Positions 18,520-27,001 of a DNA stretch of 64,000 nucleotides are shown here, in pieces. Positions within the stretch are counted from its first letter, which is position 1. The number at the start of each line of letters is the position of its first letter. The translations under genes were made by a program, and so were the position numbers. The DNA comes from Paracoccus thiocyanatus (GTDB taxonomy: Bacteria; Pseudomonadota; Alphaproteobacteria; Rhodobacterales; Rhodobacteraceae). The stretch is from positions 186,001 to 250,000 of the forward strand of contig NZ_FTMK01000001.1 in NCBI RefSeq assembly GCF_900156255.1. Reading direction: 5' to 3'. The notes below the pieces were generated by a model. That model was not told where the DNA came from. It saw only the letters and a list, made by a program, of their open reading frames with translations, and searched no databases.

Positions 18520-19728
18520 ATGCCCGCAAAAGCACCAAATGACGAGAAGACCGAAATTCGGACCCTGACGACGACCGAGGAACTGGCAGAGTTCTGCGCC
18601 CTGGCCAAGACCCAGCCTTATGTCACGCTCGACACCGAATTTCTGCGCGAACGGACCTATTATTCCCGGCTTTGCCTGATCCAGGCGGCGCTGCCCCCGG
18701 CCTCGGCCGCCAAGGCCGCCGGCGGCACCGCGGTGCTGATCGACCCGCTGGCCGATGGCCTGTCGCTGGAACCGCTTTACGACCTGTTCCGCCACAAGGC
18801 GACCGTCAAGGTGTTTCACGCCGCCCGCCAGGACCTGGAGATCTTTTTCCACGACGCCGGCGTGATGCCCGATCCGCTGTTCGACACACAGATCGCCGCC
18901 ATGGTCTGCGGCTTTGGCGAACAGGTCGGCTACGAGACCCTGGTCAAGAAGATCGCCCGCCAGCCGCTGGACAAGTCGTCGCGCTTTACCGACTGGTCGC
19001 ACCGGCCGCTGTCCGAGGCCCAGGCGGCCTATGCGCTGGCCGACGTGACGCATCTGCGGGCGATCTACGAATTCCTGTCGGCGCAGCTCGACAAGACCGG
19101 CCGCGCGCCCTGGCTGGGCGAAGAGGTCGCGGTGCTGCTGAACCCGGAAACCTATATCACCCGCCCGCAAGAGGCGTGGGAGCGGGTGCGCACCCGGTCG
19201 GGCTCGCCCCGCTTCCTGGCCGTGGTGCGGGAACTGGCGCGTTTCCGCGAAACCTATGCGCAGGACCGCGACATCCCGCGCGCCCGCGTGTTCAAGGACG
19301 ATGCGCTGATCGAGCTTGCCTCGACCAAGCCGCTGACCGAGGGCGACCTGGCCAAATCCCGGCTGCTGCTGCGCGACGCGCGGCGGGGCGAGATCGCCAG
19401 CGGCATCCTGGCCGCGGTCAAGGCCGGGATCGAGGCCAAGGACCTGCCCAAGCCCGCCCCCGAAGAGCCGGGCCGGCCCGGCAATGCGGCGCTGGCGGAT
19501 CTGCTGCGGGTGCTGCTGAAGGCCAAGGCCGATGCGGCCGGGGTGGCGCCGCGGCTGATCGCATCGGCCGCCGACCTGGACGCCATCGCCTCGGGGGCGC
19601 GCAACCTGCCGGCGCTGTCGGGCTGGCGGGCCGAGGTCTTTGGCCAGGACGCGCTGCGGCTGGCGGCGGGCGAGATCGCGCTTTCCGCGCAGGGCGGCGC
19701 GGTCAGGGTGGTCGCGGTCGCGCCCTAG
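18520..19728 (+). CDS. rnd: Ribonuclease D
   Basis: 402 residues. DEDD 3'-5' exonuclease acting on tRNA 3' ends. Exo motif I is VTLDTEFLRERTYYSRLCLIQ, motif II HAARQDLEIFF, motif III YALADVTHLRAIYEFL. An HRDC domain follows (RARVFKDDALIELAS). Its CTAG stop interlocks with the convergent MgtC gene. Confidence 0.94.
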   Translation: MPAKAPNDEKTEIRTLTTTEELAEFCALAKTQPYVTLDTEFLRERTYYSRLCLIQAALPPASAAKAAGGTAVLIDPLADGLSLEPLYDLFRHKATVKVFHAARQDLEIFFHDAGVMPDPLFDTQIAAMVCGFGEQVGYETLVKKIARQPLDKSSRFTDWSHRPLSEAQAAYALADVTHLRAIYEFLSAQLDKTGRAPWLGEEVAVLLNPETYITRPQEAWERVRTRSGSPRFLAVVRELARFRETYAQDRDIPRARVFKDDALIELASTKPLTEGDLAKSRLLLRDARRGEIASGILAAVKAGIEAKDLPKPAPEEPGRPGNAALADLLRVLLKAKADAAGVAPRLIASAADLDAIASGARNLPALSGWRAEVFGQDALRLAAGEIALSAQGGAVRVVAVAP

Positions 19729-20225
19729 TCGCTGTCGCGGCCGTTCGCGCCACGGGCGGCCGGGCTGATCAGCACCCGGATCAGATACAGCACCACCATG
19801 GCCATGCCGGTGGCCATCAGCGCCAGGCGCAAATCGCCGGTGCCGCAGCAAAGCCCGATGGCGCCGCAAAGCCACATCGAGGCGCCGGTGGTGATGCCGC
19901 GCACATTGCCGCGGTTGATCACGATCGACCCGGCGGCCAGGAATGCGACGCCCGCCGTCACCGCCTCGATCAGGCGTAGCGGATCGGTGCGCTGCTGGCT
20001 TTCGTTCACCGGGCTGAAATCGACCAGCTCCATCGCGACCAGGGTGAAACAGGCCGCGGCCAGCGCGATCAGCATATGCGTGCGCAGCCCGGCTGCGCGG
20101 GATTTCACCTCGCGTTCCCAGCCGATCACCCCGCCCAATAGAACCGCCATGGTCAGCCGCAATGCGACGACGCCGGCGGGCAGGCTCATCGGGCGCGAGA
20201 ACTCGCCCGCCAGCATGTCCAGCAT
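19725..20225 (-). CDS. MgtC/SapB family membrane protein
   Basis: 166 residues with four to five hydrophobic segments. The MgtC signature LLGGVIGWEREVKSRAAGLRTHMLI and GVAFLAAGSIV, then GITTGASMW are present. MgtC proteins are linked to growth at low magnesium and to control of ATP synthase or cation balance; only the N-terminal membrane domain is present here. It starts five bases after hisE ends, so it is probably the last gene of the hisAFE transcript. Confidence 0.88.
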   Translation of the reverse strand: MLDMLAGEFSRPMSLPAGVVALRLTMAVLLGGVIGWEREVKSRAAGLRTHMLIALAAACFTLVAMELVDFSPVNESQQRTDPLRLIEAVTAGVAFLAAGSIVINRGNVRGITTGASMWLCGAIGLCCGTGDLRLALMATGMAMVVLYLIRVLISPAARGANGRDSD

Positions 20226-20229
20226 GTTG

Positions 20230-20556
20230 TCACTTTCGAGACGCTTTTTCCTCGATCCCCGAACGCCCCTCGCGGCGGTCAAGTTCATTTTCCACGTCCG
20301 CCAGCGTCACATCGCGCGCCGCCAGCATGACCAGCAGGTGGTAAAGCGTGTCGGCCGCTTCGGAAACCAGCCGCTCGCGGTCGCCCTTGACCGCCTCGAT
20401 GATCGCCTCGATGGCCTCTTCGCCGAATTTCTCGGCGCATTTCTCGGGGCCCTTGGCCAGCAGCTTGGCGGTCCAGCTTGTGCAGGGATCGGCGCCCTTG
20501 CGCGCTGCGATGGTCTGGGCCAGGCGATGCAGGCCGGTCTGGGGCAGGGCGGTCAT
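20230..20556 (-). CDS. hisE: Phosphoribosyl-ATP pyrophosphohydrolase
   Basis: 108 residues. Second step of histidine synthesis. All-alpha MazG-like fold with the metal-binding acidic residues in [15 protein letters not shown] and [13 protein letters not shown]. Starts inside the end of hisF (ATGA overlap). Confidence 0.94.
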   Translation of the reverse strand: MTALPQTGLHRLAQTIAARKGADPCTSWTAKLLAKGPEKCAEKFGEEAIEAIIEAVKGDRERLVSEAADTLYHLLVMLAARDVTLADVENELDRREGRSGIEEKASRK

Positions 20557-21314
20557 GCCAGCCGCACCGGGATGCCGGCGGCGGCCAGGTGTTCCTTGGC
20601 CTCGCGCAGGGTGAAGGTGCCGAAATGAAAGATCGAAGCGGCCAGAACCGCGGATGCATGGCCTTCCAGCACCCCCTCGACCAGATGGTCCAGCGTGCCG
20701 ACCCCGCCCGAGGCGATGACCGGGATCGTGACCGCATCGGCCACGGCGCGGGTCAGCGGGATGTTGAAGCCCGATTGCGTGCCGTCGCGGTCCATGCTGG
20801 TCAGCAGGATTTCGCCCGCGCCCTTGGCGGCGACGGTGCGGGCGAATTCCACCGCGTCGATGCCGGTGGGCTTGCGGCCGCCATGGGTAAAGATTTCCCA
20901 GCGGCCCGGCGCCACGGTCTTGGCGTCGATGGCGCAGACGATGCATTGGCTGCCGAAACGGTCGGCCGCCTCGGCGATCACGTCGGGGTTCGCGACGGCG
21001 GCCGAGTTGAAGCTGACCTTGTCGGCGCCCGCCAGCAGCAGCGCGCGCACATCCTGGTGGCTGCGCACGCCGCCGCCCACGGTCAGCGGCACGAAACAGG
21101 CTTCGGCGGTGCGCGTCACCAGGTCATACATGGTGCCGCGGTTTTCATGCGTGGCATGGATGTCGAGAAAGCAGATCTCGTCCGCGCCGGCGGCGTCATA
21201 GGCGCGCGCGGCTTCGACCGGGTCGCCGGCATCGCGAAGGCCGACGAAATTCACGCCCTTGACCACGCGGCCATCGGCGACATCCAGACAGGGGATCACA
21301 CGGGTCTTCAGCAT
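20553..21314 (-). CDS. hisF: Imidazole glycerol phosphate synthase, cyclase subunit
   Basis: 253 residues, a complete TIM barrel. [20 protein letters not shown] contains the catalytic Asp11; the second catalytic Asp is in [14 protein letters not shown] (about 130). Pairs with HisH, which is not in the window. Between hisA and hisE. Confidence 0.96.
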   Translation of the reverse strand: MLKTRVIPCLDVADGRVVKGVNFVGLRDAGDPVEAARAYDAAGADEICFLDIHATHENRGTMYDLVTRTAEACFVPLTVGGGVRSHQDVRALLLAGADKVSFNSAAVANPDVIAEAADRFGSQCIVCAIDAKTVAPGRWEIFTHGGRKPTGIDAVEFARTVAAKGAGEILLTSMDRDGTQSGFNIPLTRAVADAVTIPVIASGGVGTLDHLVEGVLEGHASAVLAASIFHFGTFTLREAKEHLAAAGIPVRLA

Positions 21315-21340
21315 GCGTCCTGTTACCTCGTCCCGCGCCG

Positions 21341-22057
21341 TCAGGCCAGCGCCTTCAGCGCCGCATTCAGGTCGATGGCGCCGTCGTAAAGCGCCCGGCC
21401 CGAAATCGCGCCGGCGATGACCCCGGTTGCCCGCAGCGCCATCAGGTCCTGCATCGAGCTGACCCCGCCCGAGGCGACGACCGGAATGTTCACCGCCCGC
21501 GCCAGGGCCTCGGTCGCGGCGATGTTGGGTCCGGCCATGGCGCCGTCGCGGTCGATATCGGTATAGATGATGGCGGCCGTCCCCGCGTCCTCGAAGCGAT
21601 GCGCCAGTTCGACGGCGGTGACATTGGTGTCTTCCGCCCAGCCGCGCACCGCCACCCGGCCGCCGCGCGCGTCGATGCCCACGGCGATCTTGCCGGGAAA
21701 TGCCATCGCCGCCTCGCGTACCAGGTCGGGGTCTTCGACCGCGACGGTGCCCAGGATGACCCGCGCCAGCCCGCGATCCAGCCAGGCCTCGATGGTGGCC
21801 ATGTCGCGGATGCCGCCGCCCAGTTGGGCGGGCACGTCGATGGCGGCCAGGATCGCCTCGACCGCGTCGGCATTCACCGGCTTGCCGGCGAAGGCGCCGT
21901 TCAGGTCGACCAGATGCAGCCATTCCGCCCCGGCATCCTGGAATGCGCGGGCCTGCGCGGCGGGATCGGTGCCGAAGACGGTCGCCGCCTCCATGTCGCC
22001 GCGCAGCAGGCGCACGCAATTGCCGTCCTTGAGGTCGATCGCGGGATAAAGGATCAT
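21341..22057 (-). CDS. hisA: ProFAR isomerase
   Basis: 238 residues. TIM barrel converting ProFAR to PRFAR in histidine synthesis. [20 protein letters not shown] has the catalytic Asp8; [16 protein letters not shown] carries the second Asp. The start at 22057 matches the family. First gene of hisA-hisF-hisE; hisB and hisH, usual upstream partners, are absent and a divergent DUF2147 gene takes their place. Confidence 0.96.
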   Translation of the reverse strand: MILYPAIDLKDGNCVRLLRGDMEAATVFGTDPAAQARAFQDAGAEWLHLVDLNGAFAGKPVNADAVEAILAAIDVPAQLGGGIRDMATIEAWLDRGLARVILGTVAVEDPDLVREAAMAFPGKIAVGIDARGGRVAVRGWAEDTNVTAVELAHRFEDAGTAAIIYTDIDRDGAMAGPNIAATEALARAVNIPVVASGGVSSMQDLMALRATGVIAGAISGRALYDGAIDLNAALKALA

Positions 22058-22216
22058 CGCATCTCTCCTGATAGCGTGGCGTCCCTTTGCCACAGCCCGC
22101 CGCGATCCGAAAGGCCCCGGCGCGGTGGCTGCGACCTCACGTCAGGCTTGATCGGCAAAGCTTCGCGCCCGCATCCTGCAAGCCGCGCCATCACCTTGGC
22201 AAAAGGGGGAATCATC

Positions 22217-22603
22217 ATGAAGGCATTGGCAACCGCCGCCCTGCTGGTCTTGGCCGGAACCACGGTCCAGGCCCAGGGCATAGGCGGCATCTTCCAGACC
22301 CAGGCCAATGACGACGGCAATGTCGGCATGGTCGAGTTCTACGATTGCGGCGGCAAATATTGCGGGCGGCTGGTCAAGAGCTTCGACCGGGCCGGCAAGG
22401 AAATCGGCTCGCCCTATGCCGGCAAGAACATCGTCGCCGGCATGACCGATGACGGGGGCGGCAAGTTCTCGGGCGGCACGATCTGGGATCCGGGCGCCGA
22501 CAAGACCTATAAGTCCAGGATGCAGCTTGACGGCAAGCTGCTGGATGTTTCCGGCTGCGTCGCGATGTTTTGCAAGACCCAGCGCTGGGTCCGCGTGAAA
22601 TAG
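22217..22603 (+). CDS. Secreted DUF2147-like protein
   Basis: 128 residues with a signal peptide (MKALATAALLVLAGTTVQAQ). The core VGMVEFYDCGGKYCGRLVKS, then GTIWDPGADKTYKSRM, is the lipocalin-like DUF2147 pattern of small periplasmic proteins. Four cysteines could make two disulfides. Role unknown. AAAGGGGGA precedes the ATG. Confidence 0.85.
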   Translation: MKALATAALLVLAGTTVQAQGIGGIFQTQANDDGNVGMVEFYDCGGKYCGRLVKSFDRAGKEIGSPYAGKNIVAGMTDDGGGKFSGGTIWDPGADKTYKSRMQLDGKLLDVSGCVAMFCKTQRWVRVK

Positions 22604-22941
22604 TCCGGCAAGGGCCGGGATCGCCCAGGCTGCGCCCGGTCTTGCCCATTCCCGCGGCCCCTGGCGATGTCCCGCCGGGGCCGCAAGGGACGGTGTTTTC
22701 CCGCCCCGTCCTTGCCGCATTGCGCAATCCCGCCGCCGCGAAACGACCTTGCGGGTTTCCGGCGGAACCTTTTGCTGCTATTGCTGTTGTATGCCTGCAC
22801 CGTCGCAAGGCGCAGGAAGGGGCCGGAACGCCGGTCTCGACATGGTCGCCAGGTGCATCAAGCGCCCGACGCGGCCCGCCAATCGCACTATCGCAATGCC
22901 TGCGCCCCAGGGCCGCAGCGAAATCGTGATCTTTGGGAGTT
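22604..22941. other. Gap between DUF2147 gene and otsB
   Basis: 338 bases with no convincing gene. It holds an imperfect inverted repeat around 22683-22720 (AAGGGACGG ... CCGTCCTT), a possible end of the upstream transcript, and the EcfG-like promoter at 22764-22788. The long stretch from 22789 to 22941 would be untranslated leader. Confidence 0.5.
22764..22788 (+). promoter_or_regulatory. EcfG-type promoter candidate before otsB
   Basis: GGAAC at 22764-22768 and TGTT at 22785-22788, 16 bases apart. The first base of the -10 box differs from the consensus CGTT. Trehalose genes are standard members of the alphaproteobacterial general stress regulon. Confidence 0.45.
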
Positions 22942-23721
22942 ATGCAGAAAATCATCTCGGCAACCACGGCGGACGCAAACGCAATCATTGACGGTTCGCT
23001 GTCGGACTGGGCTTTTTTCCTGGACCTTGACGGAACGCTTCTGGACCTGGCCCATACCCCCGAAGCGGTGGTGGTGGCGCCGGGCCTGCGCCAGACCCTG
23101 GCGCGGCTTGACGCGGCAACCGGGGGCGCGCTGGCCATCGTCACCGGCCGCTCGGTCGGCTTTGCCGAAAGCCTGTTTCCCGGCCAGCCGCTGACCCTTG
23201 CCGGGCTGCACGGGGCCGAAATGCGGCTGCGCCAGGACCATTCCGCCCTGTCGGAACAGCCGCCCCCGCCCAGCTATGCCAAGGCGCGCGAGATGGCGCA
23301 GCGCGCCGCCCAGTTCCTGGCCGGCGTGCTGTTCGAGGACAAGGGCGCCGGATTTGCCCTGCATTACCGGCTTGCCCCCGACCACGCCCAGGCGGTCGCC
23401 CGGATCATGGCCCAGGCGGCCGGGCTGGCCGGTCCCGCCTATGCGCTGCGCCCCGGCAAGGCGGTGGTCGAACTGGGACCCGCCGATGCCAACAAGGGCC
23501 GCGCCGTCAAGGCGCTGATGGACATGCCGCCCTTTCTGGGGCGGCGCCCCTTTGCCGCCGGGGATGACGTGACCGACGAGGATATGTTTCGCGCCGTCAA
23601 TGGCCGGGGCGGGCTGTCCATGCTGGTCGGGTCCCAGGCGCAGTTCAGCCGCAGCGCCGCCCTATCGCGGCTGGAGGAGCCGGCCGATTTCCGGCGCTGG
23701 CTGGGGGGGCTGGTCCCATGA
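22942..23721 (+). CDS. otsB: Trehalose-6-phosphate phosphatase
   Basis: 259 residues. HAD-family phosphatase: FFLDLDGTLLDLAHTP gives the nucleophile motif, IVTGRSVGFAESLFPG and AGLHGAEMR the trehalose-phosphatase cap contacts, and FAAGDDVTDEDMF the metal motif. Removes phosphate from trehalose-6-phosphate made by OtsA. The ATG at 22942 has GGGAG before it. Overlaps the next gene by 4 bases. Confidence 0.95.
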   Translation: MQKIISATTADANAIIDGSLSDWAFFLDLDGTLLDLAHTPEAVVVAPGLRQTLARLDAATGGALAIVTGRSVGFAESLFPGQPLTLAGLHGAEMRLRQDHSALSEQPPPPSYAKAREMAQRAAQFLAGVLFEDKGAGFALHYRLAPDHAQAVARIMAQAAGLAGPAYALRPGKAVVELGPADANKGRAVKALMDMPPFLGRRPFAAGDDVTDEDMFRAVNGRGGLSMLVGSQAQFSRSAALSRLEEPADFRRWLGGLVP

Positions 23722-25526
23722 ACGCCGCGCCGCCCCCTTCGATGCAGACGCTGGATCTGGGCGTCATCGGCAATTCCGCCGTGGCGGCGCTGATCGACCC
23801 GGCCGGAACGCTGAACTGGATGTGCTTGCCGCGGCTGGACGGCGACCCGGTGTTTTGCGCGCTGCTGGGCCCGCCGGGCGAACCGGGCGAGGGCGCCTGG
23901 AGCCTGCGGCTTTGCGACCAGGTGTCGACAAGCCAGCGCTATCAGCGCAACACCGCGATCCTGGAAACGGTGCTGACCGACCGCGACGGCAACCAGGCGC
24001 GGATCACCGATTTTGCCCCCCGCTACCGTAAGAACGGCCGCATCTTTCGCGGCGCCACCATCACCCGCATCGTCGAGCCGATCCGCGGGACGCCGCGATT
24101 GACCGTGTCGCTGCGCCCGCGGCAATCCTATGGCGCGCATCCGCCCGAGATTTCGCGCGGCACCAACCATGTGCGCTACATGCTTGGCGATCAGACCCTG
24201 CGGCTGACCACCGACGCGCCGATCGAATATGTGCTTTCGCGCACCCCCTTTCTGCTGGACGGGCCGCATGTCTTCCTGCTGGGACCGGACGAGGGGCTAA
24301 GCGACAGCGCCTCGACCATTGCCAACATGTTCCTGGCCGAAACGCGGCTTTACTGGCTGGACTGGGTGCGCAGCCTGTCGCTGGCGGCGGATTTTCAGGA
24401 CGTGGTGATCCGCGCGGCCATCACGCTGAAGCTGTGTTCCAACGAAGAGACTGGCGGCATCGTCGCGGCGCTGACCACCTCGATCCCGGAATACGGCGCC
24501 AGCGGGCGGACCTGGGATTACCGCTATTGCTGGCTGCGCGATTCCTATTTCACCGTGCAGGCGCTCAACAGCCTCAGCGCCACCCGCACGATGGAGAACT
24601 ACCTGATCTACGTGTCGAACCTGGTGGCCGCGTCCGAGGACGGCTATATGCAGCCCCTGTTCGGCCTGGGGCTGGAGCGCAAGCTGGACGAGCAACTGGT
24701 GCCGACGCTTGGCGGCTATCGCGGCTTCGGCCCGGCGCGCTGCGGCAATGCCGCCTGGACGCAGGTGCAAAATGACGGCTACGGCTCGATCGTGCTGGCG
24801 GCGATCCAGTGCTTTTTCGACGAAAGGCTGCCCCAGCTTGGCGGCGAACATCTGTTCCGCCAGCTTGAACGGCTGGGCGAACAGGCGGTGGCGCGCTGGG
24901 ACCGGCCCGATGCCGGCCTGTGGGAGTTCCGCAACCGCAGCGAAGTGCATACCCATTCCGCGCTGATGTGCTGGGCGGCCTGCGAGCGGCTGGGGCGCAT
25001 CGCGGCCCGGTTGGGCCTGCCCGACAGCGCCGCGCGCTGGAGCGCCGCCGCATCCACGATCCACGAGGGCATCCACCGCCGCGCCTGGAACGAGGCGCGC
25101 CAGTCCTTCGTCGCGACATTCGAGGGCGAGGACCTGGACGCCAGCCTGCTATTGATGGCGCAGACCGGCTTCGTGGCGCCCAACGATCCGCGCTTCCTGT
25201 CGACCGTCGCCGCCTGCGAGGCGGAGCTGCGCTTTGGCAACCATGTCTATCGCTATCGTCGGCCGGACGATTTCGGCCCGCCCGAAACGGCATTCACCGC
25301 CTGCACCTTCTGGCTGATCGACGCCCTGGTCCGCACCGGCCGGCGCGAGGAGGCGCGCCACATCTTTGACGACATCCTGTCGCGCCGCAACCATCTGGGC
25401 CTTCTGTCCGAAGGCGTCCATGTCGAAAGCGGAGAGCTTTGGGGGAACTTCCCCCAGACCTATTCCATGGTCGGGCTGATCAACTCTGCCATTGCGCTCT
25501 CGCGATCCTGGGAGGAGATATTATGA
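23718..25526 (+). CDS. Glycoside hydrolase family 15 protein
   Basis: 602 residues. N-terminal trehalase-like beta domain (LDLGVIGNSAVAALIDPAGT, then MCLPRLDGDPVFCALLG) followed by an (alpha/alpha)6 catalytic domain containing SGRTWDYRYCWLRDSYFT and GLLSEGVHVESGELWGNFPQ, the latter carrying the general-base glutamate region. Members act as glucoamylases or as trehalases. It sits between otsB and otsA with ATGA overlaps at both ends, so its substrate is probably trehalose or a related alpha-glucan. Confidence 0.88.
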   Translation: MNAAPPPSMQTLDLGVIGNSAVAALIDPAGTLNWMCLPRLDGDPVFCALLGPPGEPGEGAWSLRLCDQVSTSQRYQRNTAILETVLTDRDGNQARITDFAPRYRKNGRIFRGATITRIVEPIRGTPRLTVSLRPRQSYGAHPPEISRGTNHVRYMLGDQTLRLTTDAPIEYVLSRTPFLLDGPHVFLLGPDEGLSDSASTIANMFLAETRLYWLDWVRSLSLAADFQDVVIRAAITLKLCSNEETGGIVAALTTSIPEYGASGRTWDYRYCWLRDSYFTVQALNSLSATRTMENYLIYVSNLVAASEDGYMQPLFGLGLERKLDEQLVPTLGGYRGFGPARCGNAAWTQVQNDGYGSIVLAAIQCFFDERLPQLGGEHLFRQLERLGEQAVARWDRPDAGLWEFRNRSEVHTHSALMCWAACERLGRIAARLGLPDSAARWSAAASTIHEGIHRRAWNEARQSFVATFEGEDLDASLLLMAQTGFVAPNDPRFLSTVAACEAELRFGNHVYRYRRPDDFGPPETAFTACTFWLIDALVRTGRREEARHIFDDILSRRNHLGLLSEGVHVESGELWGNFPQTYSMVGLINSAIALSRSWEEIL

Positions 25527-26935
25527 GCCGCCTGATTGTCGTTTCCAACCGCGTGCCCGATCCCGACCGCGCGCCGGCGGGCGGGCTGGCCGTCGCCTTG
25601 CAGGCCGCGCTACAGGACCGCGGCGGGGTCTGGATGGGTTGGTCGGGCAAGTCCTGCGGCGAAGACGAACCGGGGCCGCTGGCCTTTCAGCAACAGGGGT
25701 CGATCACCTATGCGCTAAGCGACCTGTCCGAACGCGACCTGTCCGAATATTACAACGGTTTCGCCAACAGCGTGCTTTGGCCGCTATGCCATTACCGCAT
25801 CGACCTGACCGACTTTGCCCGCCGCGATGCCCAGGGCTATTTCCGCGTCAACCGCTTTTTCGCCGAGCGGCTTTTGCCGCTGATCCAGGAAGACGACCTG
25901 ATCTGGGTCCATGACTACCACCTGATGCCGCTGGCGGACGAATTGCGCCGGCTGGGGGTGCGCAACCGCATCGGCTTTTTCATGCATATCCCGTGGCCTG
26001 CGCCCGATGTCTATCTGACGCTGCCGATGGGTGCCCGGCTGTTGCAGTCGATGACCGCCTATGACCTGCTGGGATTCCAGACCGAAAACGATGCCGCCAA
26101 TTTCCGCGAATGCCTGCAACGCGGCGAACTGGCCACCCGCCGCGCCGGCGAGACCGATTTCGTCGACACCACCGGCCGCCACTTTCAGGTCGGCACCTTT
26201 CCGATCAGCATCGATACCGGCAATTTCGCGCGCCTGGCCTGCCAGGGGGTGCGCAATCCGACGGTGCGCAAGTTCCGCGCCACCTTGGGCGAGCAGCAGC
26301 TAATCGTGGGCGTGGACCGGCTGGATTATTCCAAGGGGCTGGTCCAGCGCCTGAACGGCTATCGCCGCTTCCTGGAAACCCAGCCGCATTGGGCGGGCCA
26401 CGTCACCTATTTGCAGATCACCCCCAAAAGCCGCTCGGGCGTGCATGAATATGACAGCTTGCAGCGCGAGGTGGCCGAGCTTGCCGGCCATATCGGCGGC
26501 ACCATGGGACGGCTCGACTGGGCGCCGATGCGTTATGTCAACCGCGCCTTCAGCCAGCAGGTGCTGGCCTGCATCTATCGGATGGCGAATGTGGCCCTGG
26601 TGACCCCGTTGCGCGACGGGATGAACCTGGTGGCCAAGGAATATGTCGCCGCACAGGACCCCGAGGATCCGGGCGTGCTGGTTCTGTCGCGCTTTGCCGG
26701 GGCGGCGGCAGAGCTGGGGCCCGGCGCGCTTTTGGTCAATCCCTATGACGAGGACGCCATCGCCCAGGCCATTACCCAGGCGGTGTCGATGCCGCGCGAG
26801 GAAAGGCAGCGCCGCCATGCCCGGATGATGGAGGGGCTGACCCATAACGACGTGTTCCACTGGTGCACCGATTTCCTGGGCCGGCTGGCGCCCTCGCAGG
26901 TGCTGCCGCTGAAAGGGCCGCCCAACGCCGCCTAA
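25523..26935 (+). CDS. otsA: Trehalose-6-phosphate synthase
   Basis: 470 residues. GT20 enzyme joining UDP-glucose and glucose-6-phosphate. MSRLIVVSNRVPDP, VHDYHLMPLADELR, FFMHIPWPAPD, DRLDYSKGLVQRL and TPLRDGMNLVAKEYVA are all hallmark motifs. The ATG at 25523 overlaps the GH15 stop. Last gene of otsB-GH15-otsA. Confidence 0.97.
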   Translation: MSRLIVVSNRVPDPDRAPAGGLAVALQAALQDRGGVWMGWSGKSCGEDEPGPLAFQQQGSITYALSDLSERDLSEYYNGFANSVLWPLCHYRIDLTDFARRDAQGYFRVNRFFAERLLPLIQEDDLIWVHDYHLMPLADELRRLGVRNRIGFFMHIPWPAPDVYLTLPMGARLLQSMTAYDLLGFQTENDAANFRECLQRGELATRRAGETDFVDTTGRHFQVGTFPISIDTGNFARLACQGVRNPTVRKFRATLGEQQLIVGVDRLDYSKGLVQRLNGYRRFLETQPHWAGHVTYLQITPKSRSGVHEYDSLQREVAELAGHIGGTMGRLDWAPMRYVNRAFSQQVLACIYRMANVALVTPLRDGMNLVAKEYVAAQDPEDPGVLVLSRFAGAAAELGPGALLVNPYDEDAIAQAITQAVSMPREERQRRHARMMEGLTHNDVFHWCTDFLGRLAPSQVLPLKGPPNAA

Positions 26936-27001
26936 GGCCGGCCGGATGCGGCGCCGCCCGCACCGGACTGCCCGTTGATGCGGCCGGCGCGATGGGCGGC
27001 G

